DNA from: an uncultured Comamonadaceae bacterium
Lineage (GTDB): Bacteria > Pseudomonadota > Gammaproteobacteria > Burkholderiales > Burkholderiaceae_C
NCBI GenBank assembly: GCA_937893415.1
Contig: CALBWZ010000335.1
Span: forward strand, 1-11,263
Direction: 5' to 3'
Length of the DNA stretch: 11,263 bases
Part shown: in pieces, positions 1-7,289 of the stretch
Position numbering within the stretch: position 1 is the first letter of the stretch
Layout: every line of letters begins with the position of its first letter
Translations under genes and position numbers: made by a program
Notes under the pieces: generated by a model
The model's database searches: none
What the model was told of the DNA's origin: nothing
Seen by the model: the letters and a program-made list of their open reading frames with translations, nothing else

Positions 1-134
1 TGACTTTGGTGATTTGAAAAGTAAATACGCTGCTCTGCTGTTGGTGGACAGCCCAGCCAACGCGCTTGTGCACCTGTGAGCAAACGCACCACGCCTAGCA
101 GCAACAAGCCAACAACGTTACCTGCCCAGCTCAT
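1..134 (-). CDS. PlsC-like lysophospholipid acyltransferase, N-terminal fragment (cut by window edge)
   Basis: Reading the minus strand from an ATG at 134 gives 44 codons without a stop before the window ends. The peptide starts MSWAGNVVGLLLLGVVRLLT, a hydrophobic N-terminal segment, and ends with RIYFSNHQS. That ending matches the block I just before the HX4D motif of 1-acyl-glycerol-3-phosphate acyltransferase-like proteins, in which NH is followed by three or four residues and the catalytic Asp; the Asp itself lies outside the window. Known family role: acyl transfer to lysophospholipids at the inner membrane. The start codon overlaps the mtgA stop as ATGA, so translation is probably coupled and the gene belongs to the same operon. 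The family call rests on one short motif and the hydrophobic start; the exact substrate cannot be inferred. Confidence 0.72.
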   Translation of the reverse strand, partial: MSWAGNVVGLLLLGVVRLLTGAQARWLGCPPTAEQRIYFSNHQS

Positions 135-907
135 GGCGTTACACGCGGCAATGCCACTTGATTCATGCGCGCTTGAATGGTGATGGTGCGCCCTTGCAGA
201 TAACCCGAGTTGGGGCGGTCTTCATAAAATTTTGGATTGGGCAACATCACTGCTAATTTGGCCGCTTCGCGCGAACTTAGCTTGGCTGCAGACTTTTTAA
301 AATAATGTTGTGCAGCAGCCTCTGCACCAAAAATGCCCTCGCCCCATTCCACGCTGTTCAGGTAAATGGTAAGTATGCGGTGCTTGCTTAAACAGGTTTC
401 AAGCGCAAAGGTCAACAGCAACTCTTGGCCTTTGCGTAAAAAGGTTCGCTCTTTAGACAGCAACAAATTTTTGGCAAGTTGCTGCGTAATGGTGGAGCCG
501 CCTACAACTTTGGCAGGCTTGTTGGCGCGCTTTGTGACGGCACGTTGTTCAGCACGGCTGTTGCGCTGCCATGCACCTTGAATAGCTTCCCAGTCCACGC
601 CATTGTGCCGAAAAAAATCGCTGTCTTCGGATGCAACAACGGCTTGGCGCAGTTTGTTGCTGATGGCGGCGTCGCCCACCCACACCTGGCGCCATAACAT
701 ATCCTCTGGATGAGCCATCAGCCGCCAAGCTTCGCTGCGTTGCAAGCTGGTAGATTGCGGGTCCACAACAACCATCATTGCAATGCGGCCCAGTGCTAGC
801 AGCTGGAGTGCACATGCGGCTAGTACCAGCCAGCCCATCCACGACAACGCTAGCGAACGCTGGCGTTTAACCATGCTCAGCCTGTGTCGGATGCGTTGGA
901 CTGCCAT
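131..907 (-). CDS. mtgA: Monofunctional biosynthetic peptidoglycan transglycosylase MtgA
   Basis: A GT51-family glycosyltransferase that polymerises lipid II into glycan strands on the periplasmic face of the inner membrane. With the ATG at 907 the protein has 258 residues: a basic N-terminus, one membrane anchor at about 20-46, then the GT51 domain. Visible family motifs are ASEDSDFFRHNG (catalytic Glu94), GGSTITQQLAKN (136-147), RKGQELLLTFALE (158-170, second conserved Glu162) and IYLNSVEWGEGIFGAEAAA (181-199). There is no transpeptidase domain, as expected for MtgA (about 240 residues in E. coli). The frame stays open further up into aroE, but the 907 start lies 7 bases after the aroE stop; an ATG at 874 (247 residues) is a reasonable alternative and neither has a strong ribosome binding site. 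It probably belongs to the RNB-tonB-aroE-mtgA-plsC transcript. Confidence 0.93.
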   Translation of the reverse strand: MAVQRIRHRLSMVKRQRSLALSWMGWLVLAACALQLLALGRIAMMVVVDPQSTSLQRSEAWRLMAHPEDMLWRQVWVGDAAISNKLRQAVVASEDSDFFRHNGVDWEAIQGAWQRNSRAEQRAVTKRANKPAKVVGGSTITQQLAKNLLLSKERTFLRKGQELLLTFALETCLSKHRILTIYLNSVEWGEGIFGAEAAAQHYFKKSAAKLSSREAAKLAVMLPNPKFYEDRPNSGYLQGRTITIQARMNQVALPRVTP

Positions 908-914
908 GGTGTTC

Positions 915-1778
915 TTAAGGGGTCGGAGCATCCACAATGGCGCGCAACTCGCGCAGCACATTGTCCGTATGCGGCAAGCTGCCACGCCAAATGGCAAATG
1001 ACTGAGCTGCTTGCTCTACCAACATGCCTAGTCCATCGCGTGTCTGGCTGCAGCGTTCGGCTGCCCAGTCTAAAAAGACGCGACTAGACTGGCCATACAT
1101 CAGGTCAATGGCCAAGCTGTGGGGTGCTAACAACGCGTCGCTCAAATGAATATGCTGTCCACCTAGGCTGGCTGCGCTGGCGTTAATCACCACATCAAAG
1201 GCTTGTTGGCCCAAGCCGTTGAGGTCGTCTAGACCGCAAGCGCTGAGTTCACAGCCGCAAGCTAGGGCCAAGGTGGCGTGACGATTGGCCACCTCTGTGG
1301 CTTTGATCGGCGTGCGGTTGGTCAGCAAGATGTGTGCACACCCAGCATCTATTAGCGGGCCTAATATGCCAGCGCCAGCGCCACCTGCGCCTATCACCAG
1401 TATGCGTTTGCCTTGCAACTTGAAGCCCGCATTGTGCGTGATGTCACGCACCAAACCCACGCCATCGGTGTTGTCGGCTTTGAGCACGCCTGCGTCCCAC
1501 CACAGTGTGTTGCAAGCCTGCGCGAGCGAGGCAGCGGGGCTGTGCCACTGTGCCAGCGCAAAGGCGTCAATTTTGAATGGCACGGTCACATTGCAGCCTT
1601 GCAGCCCATTGGCGCGCAGCTGCGCCAAGCCGCTGGCGAAGTTACCGATTTCCAGCAAGCTGCGGTCGTAGCGCATAGCTTGTTGAGTTTGCGCTGCAAA
1701 CTTGGCGTGTAGCCATGGCGAGCGGCTGTGAGCAATGGGGTTGCCAATAACGGTGTAGTGGTCTGCGGCGTTTGGCAT
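915..1778 (-). CDS. aroE: Shikimate dehydrogenase (NADP+)
   Basis: Reduces 3-dehydroshikimate to shikimate with NADPH in the cytoplasm, the fourth step of the shikimate pathway. The 287-residue protein has normal family length (272 in E. coli). It shows the substrate-binding start YTVIGNPIAHSRSP (8-21, with the Ser pair 18 and 20), NVTVPFK with catalytic Lys69, ADNTDGVG with catalytic Asp105, the nucleotide-binding loop GAGGAGAG (130-137), the NADP-phosphate-binding TNRT (153-156) and the C-terminal DGLGMLVEQAAQSFAIW block. The Arg found in the E. coli loop (GGASRG) is absent, but the NRT motif supports NADP use. The ATG lies 2 bases after the stop of the TonB-family gene, so translational coupling is likely. 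Its link to aroG elsewhere in the window is functional only; they lie on opposite strands. Confidence 0.96.
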   Translation of the reverse strand: MPNAADHYTVIGNPIAHSRSPWLHAKFAAQTQQAMRYDRSLLEIGNFASGLAQLRANGLQGCNVTVPFKIDAFALAQWHSPAASLAQACNTLWWDAGVLKADNTDGVGLVRDITHNAGFKLQGKRILVIGAGGAGAGILGPLIDAGCAHILLTNRTPIKATEVANRHATLALACGCELSACGLDDLNGLGQQAFDVVINASAASLGGQHIHLSDALLAPHSLAIDLMYGQSSRVFLDWAAERCSQTRDGLGMLVEQAAQSFAIWRGSLPHTDNVLRELRAIVDAPTP

Positions 1779-1780
1779 GG

Positions 1781-2725
1781 TTATTGAGCGGGTGTTGCAG
1801 TACTGCTAAGTGGAACCAACAGTTGGGTGCTGAGCGTGCTGTCGCGTAGAAAGTCAAATTGTGTCACGACAACCAGTTCACTGGCTTGCGCGGCCAAGTT
1901 GGCAGGGAATGGCTCAAAGCGCATACCTGCAACCAATGCTTTGGCGCGTTGGTTGAGCGCGCCTTGGCGGGCTTCTTTCAGAACACGCGTGCCCAGTACC
2001 CGCCCTTGGGCGTCGACAGTAATGGCCATCACAAGCTGCCCATACAAGCGTTGTTGGTTGTAGCTCGGGAAGTTGCGTGTACCTTGCGCTTCAATGGTTT
2101 GGCGCATGTGGTCGTAGTACAAGGCGAAGACGGCCGCGCGCGTGGCTGGACTGATGAACCGGCGTTTAGGGCTGGCGTTGTCTAGCGCAATGGCTTGTTC
2201 AATGCGCCCAATATGCGACAGCAAACGTTGTCGCGTTTGACGGGCTTGCGCCAAGGTGATGATGGGGTCTGTATCGGTTGTGGTGCTGATTTGAACAACA
2301 GCTTGGCTGGCGAGTTCATCTTTAAGCGCTGTGAGTACGCGCAACTCTTGCTCTTGCGTGGCCTGTAGTTGGCTGTTCGTGTTGCTGGTTTCGAGCCGAT
2401 CTTTTGATGTTTTGCTGCCTGTCAAAGCTTGAGGCGCAGGCGCTTGGTCGGAAGAAGCCATGACGCCGGGGGCGGCTTGCCCCCCACCTTCAAGGTTGAC
2501 TTGCGCCATAGCTTGCGCGTTGACTGGCGCTGTTTCGCTGCGGGCATTGACCAGCACCACTTCAACTGTGTTGTTGTAGGTCAGCGTGCTGGGCTCAAAC
2601 TTGGGCGTGCCGCGCTGAAGCAACAACGCCATGGCGTGCACACACACAGACAGCAGCAGCGCGGCGTATAGCGTGCGTGTGCTGCTTGAGGCCTTGATGT
2701 GTACGGTGGAGGTTGCCGATGCCAT
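1781..2725 (-). CDS. TonB-family energy transducer-like protein
   Basis: A 314-residue protein with a short cytoplasmic N-terminus, one membrane segment at about 18-36 (LYAALLLSVCVHAMALLLQ), a long low-complexity linker and a C-terminal TonB-type domain at about 215-294 (FPSYNQQRLYGQLVMAITVDAQGRVLG is the visible signature, here at 219-245). Classical TonB links ExbB/ExbD proton motive force to outer-membrane receptors. Oddities: the linker is not the Pro/Lys-rich spacer of classical TonB but is Ala/Gln/Ser/Thr-rich, and no exbB or exbD lies nearby. The class is therefore well supported while a role in iron or vitamin uptake is not shown. It sits between the ribonuclease gene (26-base gap) and aroE (2-base gap), so it is cotranscribed with genes of unrelated function. 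Confidence 0.82.
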   Translation of the reverse strand: MASATSTVHIKASSSTRTLYAALLLSVCVHAMALLLQRGTPKFEPSTLTYNNTVEVVLVNARSETAPVNAQAMAQVNLEGGGQAAPGVMASSDQAPAPQALTGSKTSKDRLETSNTNSQLQATQEQELRVLTALKDELASQAVVQISTTTDTDPIITLAQARQTRQRLLSHIGRIEQAIALDNASPKRRFISPATRAAVFALYYDHMRQTIEAQGTRNFPSYNQQRLYGQLVMAITVDAQGRVLGTRVLKEARQGALNQRAKALVAGMRFEPFPANLAAQASELVVVTQFDFLRDSTLSTQLLVPLSSTATPAQ

Positions 2726-2751
2726 GGTGCTTGATTTAGCTTGCTGCCTTG

Positions 2752-4833
2752 TTAGCTGTTGCCGCCGGGCTCTGGCAAAGCTGGTGAGGCTGGTGCTTCG
2801 TCACTTAAGTCTAGTGCGAGCTTGAGACTGCCGGTGCCCGCGTCCTCAGCGTCCTCGGCATCGTCGCCAAAGTCTTCAAGCGCAATGCCCATCTCGCCGC
2901 CAACGTCAGCAGCATCTAGGCGTTCAATCACGGTGCCACTGATGTCTAAAGCCATGGTGTCGGGTTCGCCCAACTTGATGCGCAGGTGCGCGTGTCTGGG
3001 CATGGTTTGTGCACCCATAACGGGTACAACCAGTGGCAGGTCGTCAGCTCTGACCAAGCCGTCTTTAAACAGCACCGCTGTAATATCGGTGATGTTGTGC
3101 TGTGCCAAGTAGCGCAGTGTCCAGTAGCGCTCCATGGCATTTTGGAATTGGTTGTAGGCGCTGTAAGTGGCTTCAAAGTTGCTGATGATGGCAAACAGCT
3201 CAGCATCCTTAGGCTTAAAAGGGGCGACCAAGGCGGCTGTTGAGCCGTGCTGCACACAGGCCAGCAGCTGCCATTGGTTGACCAAGTCGGTGTAGCGGCG
3301 AAGGGGTGAGGTACTCCACGCGTAGGCTGGCACACCAATACCGGCATGGGGAGCCATTTTGGTGCCCATGCGTACCTTCACGCCTGGCGCCATGCTGGCT
3401 TGGCTGCGGTAAATACCGGGAACACCCAACGCACCCAGCCATTGACCCCATGTGCTGTTCGCCAAAATCATGGCTTCAGCAACGACCAAGTCTAAGTTGG
3501 AGCCTCTTGGCCTGACTGTGATGTCAACCACTTCGTCACCGTTTGGCAAGGCTGGCGCGCCTGGCGTTTTCACCAGCGAAAAGTTGTAATCAGGGCGGTT
3601 GAAGTTCTCGGGCTTGCCTCTAACCACCTCGCGTGCGGCCTTGAGTTGTTTGGCCAAACGGTTTAAAAACCGCAGTTCCGTGCCCCAGCGCGGCATATTA
3701 AGAGGTGGCTCTTGTGCGTCAAAAAAGGCGTTGTCAAACACGTCATCCAGTTTGTCGTGGCGTAAGTTTTGCGCAATATGCACGCGCTCAACCACGGTGG
3801 TGGTCTCGCCCAGCGCCATGGTCTCTTCGTCGATGGAGACGTACAGCGACAAAGCAGGGCAGTCGCGCCCTTCGGCCAATGTGTAGTGCTCCACCACGTC
3901 ATGGGGCAGCATGGTGACCTTAAAGCCAGGCATGTACATGGTCGACATGCGGGCTCTGGCGACGGTGTCTATGGCGTCACTGGGTTGAATGGCCAGTCCA
4001 GGTGCGGCGATGTGTATGCCAAGGGTGACTGTGCCTGTGCCCAGACCTTGCACAGAGAGCGCATCGTCAATTTCTGTGGTGTTGGAGTCGTCAATCGAAA
4101 AGGCCTGCGCCGGTGACAGCGCCAACGCGGCGGTGTCAATGCTGGGTGCTTCCAGAGGAGGGAAGCCAATACCTTTGGGAAATTGGTCGTATAAAAAACG
4201 CTGCCAATGAAACTCAAACGCGCTGCGAATGGCACCAGCTTGCTGCAACAGGTGCAGCGGTGCGAGCTGTGTTTGTTTGGTAGCTGCTACAACGGCCTTG
4301 TATTCAGGCGCATTTTTGTCTGGCTTGAACAGTATTTTGTAAAGTTGTTGGGCAATAGGCTCTGGGCATTGGCCATTGGCCAGATCGCTGGTCCATTGTT
4401 CAACCTGTGCCTGTATGGCTGCTTTCTTCTCAATGGCCGCCAAAGCCTGTTGCAACACCTCAGCACTTGCCTTTTTGAAGCGGCCTTTTCCAGCACGGCG
4501 AAAGTAATGAGGTGCTTCAAACAAGCGCATCAAGGCGCTGGCTTGTTGGATGATGTTTGGTTTGTCGCCAAAGTAGTCAGCGGCCATGTCGGCAAAGCCA
4601 AACTCGTCATCGCCGGCACATTCCCAAGCCAGGTCTAAGTCTATGTCTTGACTGCCTTGGGCAGCCTGCGCCATGAACTCGGCAGGGCTGGGTTGCTCGA
4701 AGCGAATCAGTCCATTGGTGCTTTTAACTTTTTGGCGCTTGCCTGAGGCCAATTCAACTTGGGCTGAGGCGTCTGTTTCGGACAAAATGCGTCCAGCTAA
4801 AAACTTACCGGTGTCTTCAAATAATAGGTACAT
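2752..4833 (-). CDS. RNB-domain (RNase II/R family) exoribonuclease
   Basis: A 693-residue protein of the RNase II superfamily, which degrades single-stranded RNA processively from the 3' end using metal ions. The N-terminal 230 residues look like small beta-barrel and helical modules. The RNB catalytic domain spans about 240-590: SIDDSNTTEIDDALSV (246-261; metal-binding Asp248, Asp256, Asp257), HIAAPGLAIQ (274-283), MLPHDVVEHYTLAEGRDCPA (308-327) and STSPLRRYTDLVNQWQL (507-523, with Arg512 aligned to the catalytic Arg of RNase II). The tail from about 640 is acidic, rich in Asp, Glu and Ala. The position of E. coli RNase II Asp207 is Glu254 here, which I recall as normal for the betaproteobacterial subfamily. 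It is the first gene of a probable five-gene minus-strand operon. I cannot say whether RNase II or RNase R is the closer functional match. Confidence 0.9.
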   Translation of the reverse strand: MYLLFEDTGKFLAGRILSETDASAQVELASGKRQKVKSTNGLIRFEQPSPAEFMAQAAQGSQDIDLDLAWECAGDDEFGFADMAADYFGDKPNIIQQASALMRLFEAPHYFRRAGKGRFKKASAEVLQQALAAIEKKAAIQAQVEQWTSDLANGQCPEPIAQQLYKILFKPDKNAPEYKAVVAATKQTQLAPLHLLQQAGAIRSAFEFHWQRFLYDQFPKGIGFPPLEAPSIDTAALALSPAQAFSIDDSNTTEIDDALSVQGLGTGTVTLGIHIAAPGLAIQPSDAIDTVARARMSTMYMPGFKVTMLPHDVVEHYTLAEGRDCPALSLYVSIDEETMALGETTTVVERVHIAQNLRHDKLDDVFDNAFFDAQEPPLNMPRWGTELRFLNRLAKQLKAAREVVRGKPENFNRPDYNFSLVKTPGAPALPNGDEVVDITVRPRGSNLDLVVAEAMILANSTWGQWLGALGVPGIYRSQASMAPGVKVRMGTKMAPHAGIGVPAYAWSTSPLRRYTDLVNQWQLLACVQHGSTAALVAPFKPKDAELFAIISNFEATYSAYNQFQNAMERYWTLRYLAQHNITDITAVLFKDGLVRADDLPLVVPVMGAQTMPRHAHLRIKLGEPDTMALDISGTVIERLDAADVGGEMGIALEDFGDDAEDAEDAGTGSLKLALDLSDEAPASPALPEPGGNS

Positions 4834-4860
4834 GACTGAATTGTCCCATGCCTGCCTTGC

Positions 4861-4866
4861 ACTATA
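4861..4866 (-). promoter_or_regulatory. Candidate -10 box of the RNB-tonB-aroE-mtgA operon
   Basis: The minus strand reads TATAGT here, five of six matches to the sigma-70 -10 consensus, 27 bases upstream of the ribonuclease ATG. It would give a 5' leader of about 20 bases. No good -35 hexamer sits at 16-18 bases; the nearest resemblance (ATGACT) is too far upstream. The 99-base gap to the upstream gene makes a separate promoter reasonable. Confidence 0.33.
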
Positions 4867-4912
4867 AATCTGCCCTGCATTAGCCCAGTCATTTCTGCTC
4901 GTCGGTTTAAGT

Positions 4913-4929
4913 CTGGTTTTTCCAACCAG
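4913..4929. other. Small perfect hairpin after the yqiA-like gene
   Basis: CTGGTT and AACCAG form a 6-bp perfect inverted repeat around a 5-base loop, 3 bases beyond the stop codon of the minus-strand hydrolase gene. No U-run follows on either strand, so it is a poor intrinsic terminator. It may be a 3'-end stabilising structure or chance. Confidence 0.25.
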
Positions 4930-4932
4930 TCC

Positions 4933-5520
4933 TTATGTTCGCAAGTGCAAAAAGTCGGCTATGGGTTCCAACCAGGGTTCAAAGTCGCTCAGGCCATGGT
5001 CCCCTTTGGCTAGTAGGTGCAGTTGGGCGTGCTGGTAATGGCCAGCCATCTCATGCCAGTCCAGCACTTCATCACCTTTGGCCACAATGGCCGTGGTGTT
5101 GGTGGGCACATCAGTAGAGTTGAGGGCTAGGGCCTCTAGCTCGTCCACGTAGCTGGGCAAAAAGTGAATGGTTTGTGTGGGGTCGTGCCACATGGGGTGC
5201 TCGCCAACCAGCTTGTGCCCATGTGTGTGGGCTGCCACTGCTGGGTTGACGACCACACTTGGCCAGCCTCTCTGTTGTGCAATAAAGCTGGCGTAAAAGC
5301 CGCCCAAGCTTGAGCCCATCACGGCGCTGCTTGCTGGCGGCCACTGCGCTGTGAGCTTGTCTATGAGACCTATGGCTGCGGCCGGGGATGCGGGCAGCTC
5401 AGGCGCAAGCCACACCACGTCAGGGTAATGCCGAGACAGCCAGTTTCGCAGTAGGCATGCCTTGGTGGATTTGGGTGATGACCTAAATCCGTGTAAGTAC
5501 AGCAAGTGCGTGGTGCTCAT
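4933..5520 (-). CDS. yqiA: YqiA/YcfP-like alpha/beta-fold esterase
   Basis: A 195-residue single-domain alpha/beta hydrolase, the size of E. coli YqiA (193 residues), whose members hydrolyse short acyl esters in vitro and whose cell role is unclear. Visible signatures are LLYLHGFRSSPKSTKA (6-21, oxyanion and strand-1 region), the nucleophile elbow GSSLGG (69-74, Ser71 as nucleophile), AKGDEVLDW with the probable acid Asp150, and GDHGLSDF with the probable catalytic His175. There is no signal peptide, so it is cytoplasmic. The ATG at 5520 places it divergent from rodA with only 57 bases between the two start codons. No clear ribosome binding site precedes this start. A 97-base gap separates its end from the ribonuclease gene. 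Confidence 0.87.
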   Translation of the reverse strand: MSTTHLLYLHGFRSSPKSTKACLLRNWLSRHYPDVVWLAPELPASPAAAIGLIDKLTAQWPPASSAVMGSSLGGFYASFIAQQRGWPSVVVNPAVAAHTHGHKLVGEHPMWHDPTQTIHFLPSYVDELEALALNSTDVPTNTTAIVAKGDEVLDWHEMAGHYQHAQLHLLAKGDHGLSDFEPWLEPIADFLHLRT

Positions 5521-5577
5521 AAAGTGTGACCAAGTGTCGACGCCGAACTGCAGCGTTAGGAGTTGATAATAACGACC

Positions 5578-6732
5578 ATGCCTGTTGTTATTAAAAACCC
5601 CGCTTGGTCAACCCGCCTAGCACCTTGGCTCGTTGGTTTTGACGGCCCATTGGTGTTTGCTGTGGTGATGTTGGCCTGCGCTGGATTAGCCACTATGTAT
5701 TCAGTGGGGTTTGACCATGGCACGCGTTTTTTCGACCATGGTCGAAACATGCTGATAGCTGCTGTGGTGATGTTCGTAGTAGCGCAAGTCTCACCTCAGC
5801 GACTCATGGCAATGGCAGTCCCTATGTACACGGTAGGCGTGGCATTGCTGATTGCAGTGGCTATTTTTGGACTGACCAAAAAAGGTGCCCAGCGCTGGCT
5901 CAATGTGGGTGTTGTGATTCAGCCCAGTGAAATTATGAAAATTGCGATGCCGCTGATGCTGGCGTGGTGGTTTCAACGCCGAGAGGGGCAAATGCGCGTA
6001 TTTGACTTCATAGTCGCAGCACTGATTTTGGCCATACCTGTAGGCCTAATCGTGTCGCAACCCGACCTTGGTACCTCTCTACTGGTGATGGCGTCTGGTG
6101 TCTTTGTCATTTATTTTGCAGGTCTGAGCTGGAAGCTGATTTGGCCGCCGGTGCTGATAGCAAGCGCCGGCATCATTGCACTGATAGTGATGGAGTCCTC
6201 ATGGTGCGCACCCGGCGTTGATTGGGTGGTGCTGCACGACTACCAAAAACAGCGGGTGTGCACCTTGTTAGACCCGTTCAAAGACCCCTTAGGCAAAGGC
6301 TTTCATATCATCCAAGGCATGATTGCTATTGGCTCAGGTGGTGTATTCGGTAAAGGCTTTATGCAGGGTACGCAAACCCATTTAGAGTTTATTCCTGAGC
6401 GCACGACAGACTTTATTTATGCCGCATTCGCAGAGGAATTTGGCTTTATTGGCACTGTGCTGTTGGTGGCCGGTTTTGTGTTCTTGATATTTCGAGGCTT
6501 GTTGATTGCCCTCGAAGCCCCTAGTTTGTTCTCGCGCTTGTTGGCTGGCTCCATCACCATGAATTTCTTTGTGTACGGTTTTGTCAACATGGGCATGGTC
6601 AGTGGCATATTGCCTGTGGTTGGCGTGCCTCTGCCATTTATCAGTTATGGCGGGACTGCTATGGTGACGCTGGGGATGGGCTTGGGCATCTTAATGGCCA
6701 TTACGCGTACCAAGCGGCTGATACAAAGTTAG
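5578..6732 (+). CDS. rodA: Peptidoglycan polymerase RodA (SEDS family)
   Basis: A SEDS-family glycosyltransferase of the elongasome: a polytopic membrane protein that polymerises lipid II during lateral wall growth, paired with the transpeptidase PBP2 (mrdA). The 384-residue protein has about ten hydrophobic segments and the family blocks GAQRWLNVGVVIQPSEIMKI (103-122), QPDLGTSLLV with the conserved Asp163, HLEFIPERTTDFIYAAFAEE (268-287) and GILPVVGVPLPFISYGGTAM (343-362). I chose ATG 5578 because the family normally starts 10-15 residues before the first helix. The AGGAG at 5558-5562 is 15 bases from that ATG (far) and directly abuts an in-frame TTG at 5563 (389 residues), so the start is not settled. 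The usual upstream partners mreBCD and mrdA are not here. An IS5-family remnant begins on the base after the TAG stop. Confidence 0.95.
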   Translation: MPVVIKNPAWSTRLAPWLVGFDGPLVFAVVMLACAGLATMYSVGFDHGTRFFDHGRNMLIAAVVMFVVAQVSPQRLMAMAVPMYTVGVALLIAVAIFGLTKKGAQRWLNVGVVIQPSEIMKIAMPLMLAWWFQRREGQMRVFDFIVAALILAIPVGLIVSQPDLGTSLLVMASGVFVIYFAGLSWKLIWPPVLIASAGIIALIVMESSWCAPGVDWVVLHDYQKQRVCTLLDPFKDPLGKGFHIIQGMIAIGSGGVFGKGFMQGTQTHLEFIPERTTDFIYAAFAEEFGFIGTVLLVAGFVFLIFRGLLIALEAPSLFSRLLAGSITMNFFVYGFVNMGMVSGILPVVGVPLPFISYGGTAMVTLGMGLGILMAITRTKRLIQS

Positions 6733-6750
6733 GGAACCTCAGCACAACCC
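6733..6750 (+). repeat. Left terminal inverted repeat of the IS5-family remnant
   Basis: GGAACCTCAGCACAACCC starts on the base directly after the rodA TAG. Its reverse complement matches 14 of 18 bases of the right-end copy at 7290-7307. The preceding four bases, TTAG, fit the YTAR target preference of IS5 and include the rodA stop codon. Confidence 0.68.
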
Positions 6751-6785
6751 TGACAACGGCGCCGCCTGACAGACGTTGCACAAAG

Positions 6786-7194
6786 ATGAAACCAATCAGC
6801 CTTGCCGCCAACGCATTCGACCTTGTCACCAAGCCCACGCGCACGCGTGTGTTTCTTGATGCAATGAGCTTGGTTGTCCCGTGGCGGGAGCTGGTCGGAT
6901 TGACCCAGCCGTTCGGGCCGACGGTCACTGAATAAGCGCTCGCCTTGGGGCAGCTTGCTAGACAAAGCCGAGCAACTCACAGCCAGCGTTCGAGCGACGG
7001 TCGAGCACCTGCTCCGAGTGATCCAGTGCCAGTTCGGCTTCACCACGGCTCGCTTCACAGGGCTGGCCAAGAACACGGCGCAGCTGATACCGCTGTGTGC
7101 GCTGAGCAATGTCTGGATGGCGCGAAGGCATGTGTTTGGGGCGCGGGGATGCGTGTGTGCACAGCGGGCACGTGCCCGGCAGAGGACTGAATAA
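6786..7194 (+). pseudogene. IS5-family transposase pseudogene (middle deleted, ends out of frame)
   Basis: The ATG at 6786 opens 49 codons that read like an IS5 transposase start: AFDLVTKPTRTRVFLDAMSL, then VVPWRELVGLTQPF, equivalent to the family block with V-I/V-PW and E/A-L. The frame then ends at a TAA at 6933. From about 6928, in another frame, the C-terminal block begins: NKRSPWGSLLDKAEQL, ATVEHLLRVIQCQFGF and FTGLAKNTAQL, then ALSNVWMARR, ending at TAA 7192-7194. This matches the family ending VEHPFRVIKRQFG...RYRGLAKNTAQL. The junction falls at about 6911-6931. Around 200 codons are missing, including the central DDE catalytic residues D and D and probably the final E region. No functional transposase can be made. 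Confidence 0.85.
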
Positions 7195-7289
7195 GCCCTG
7201 CAAACAGCCCGAATAAGCTGAATTCCGGTGAAATCACGCTGCGTGTTTCATCAGATGAACTGTTACGTCTCAACTTCCGCTGCCGCGGG

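Noticed and set aside
2946..3347. 133-codon minus-strand open frame inside the ribonuclease gene
   Set aside because: It is a shadow in another frame of the RNB domain, with no ribosome site and no recognisable protein features.
5730..5747. Perfect 18-bp palindrome TTTCGACCATGGTCGAAA inside rodA
   Set aside because: It encodes part of the conserved FDHGRN stretch of RodA, so protein constraint explains it; there is no sign of an operator there.
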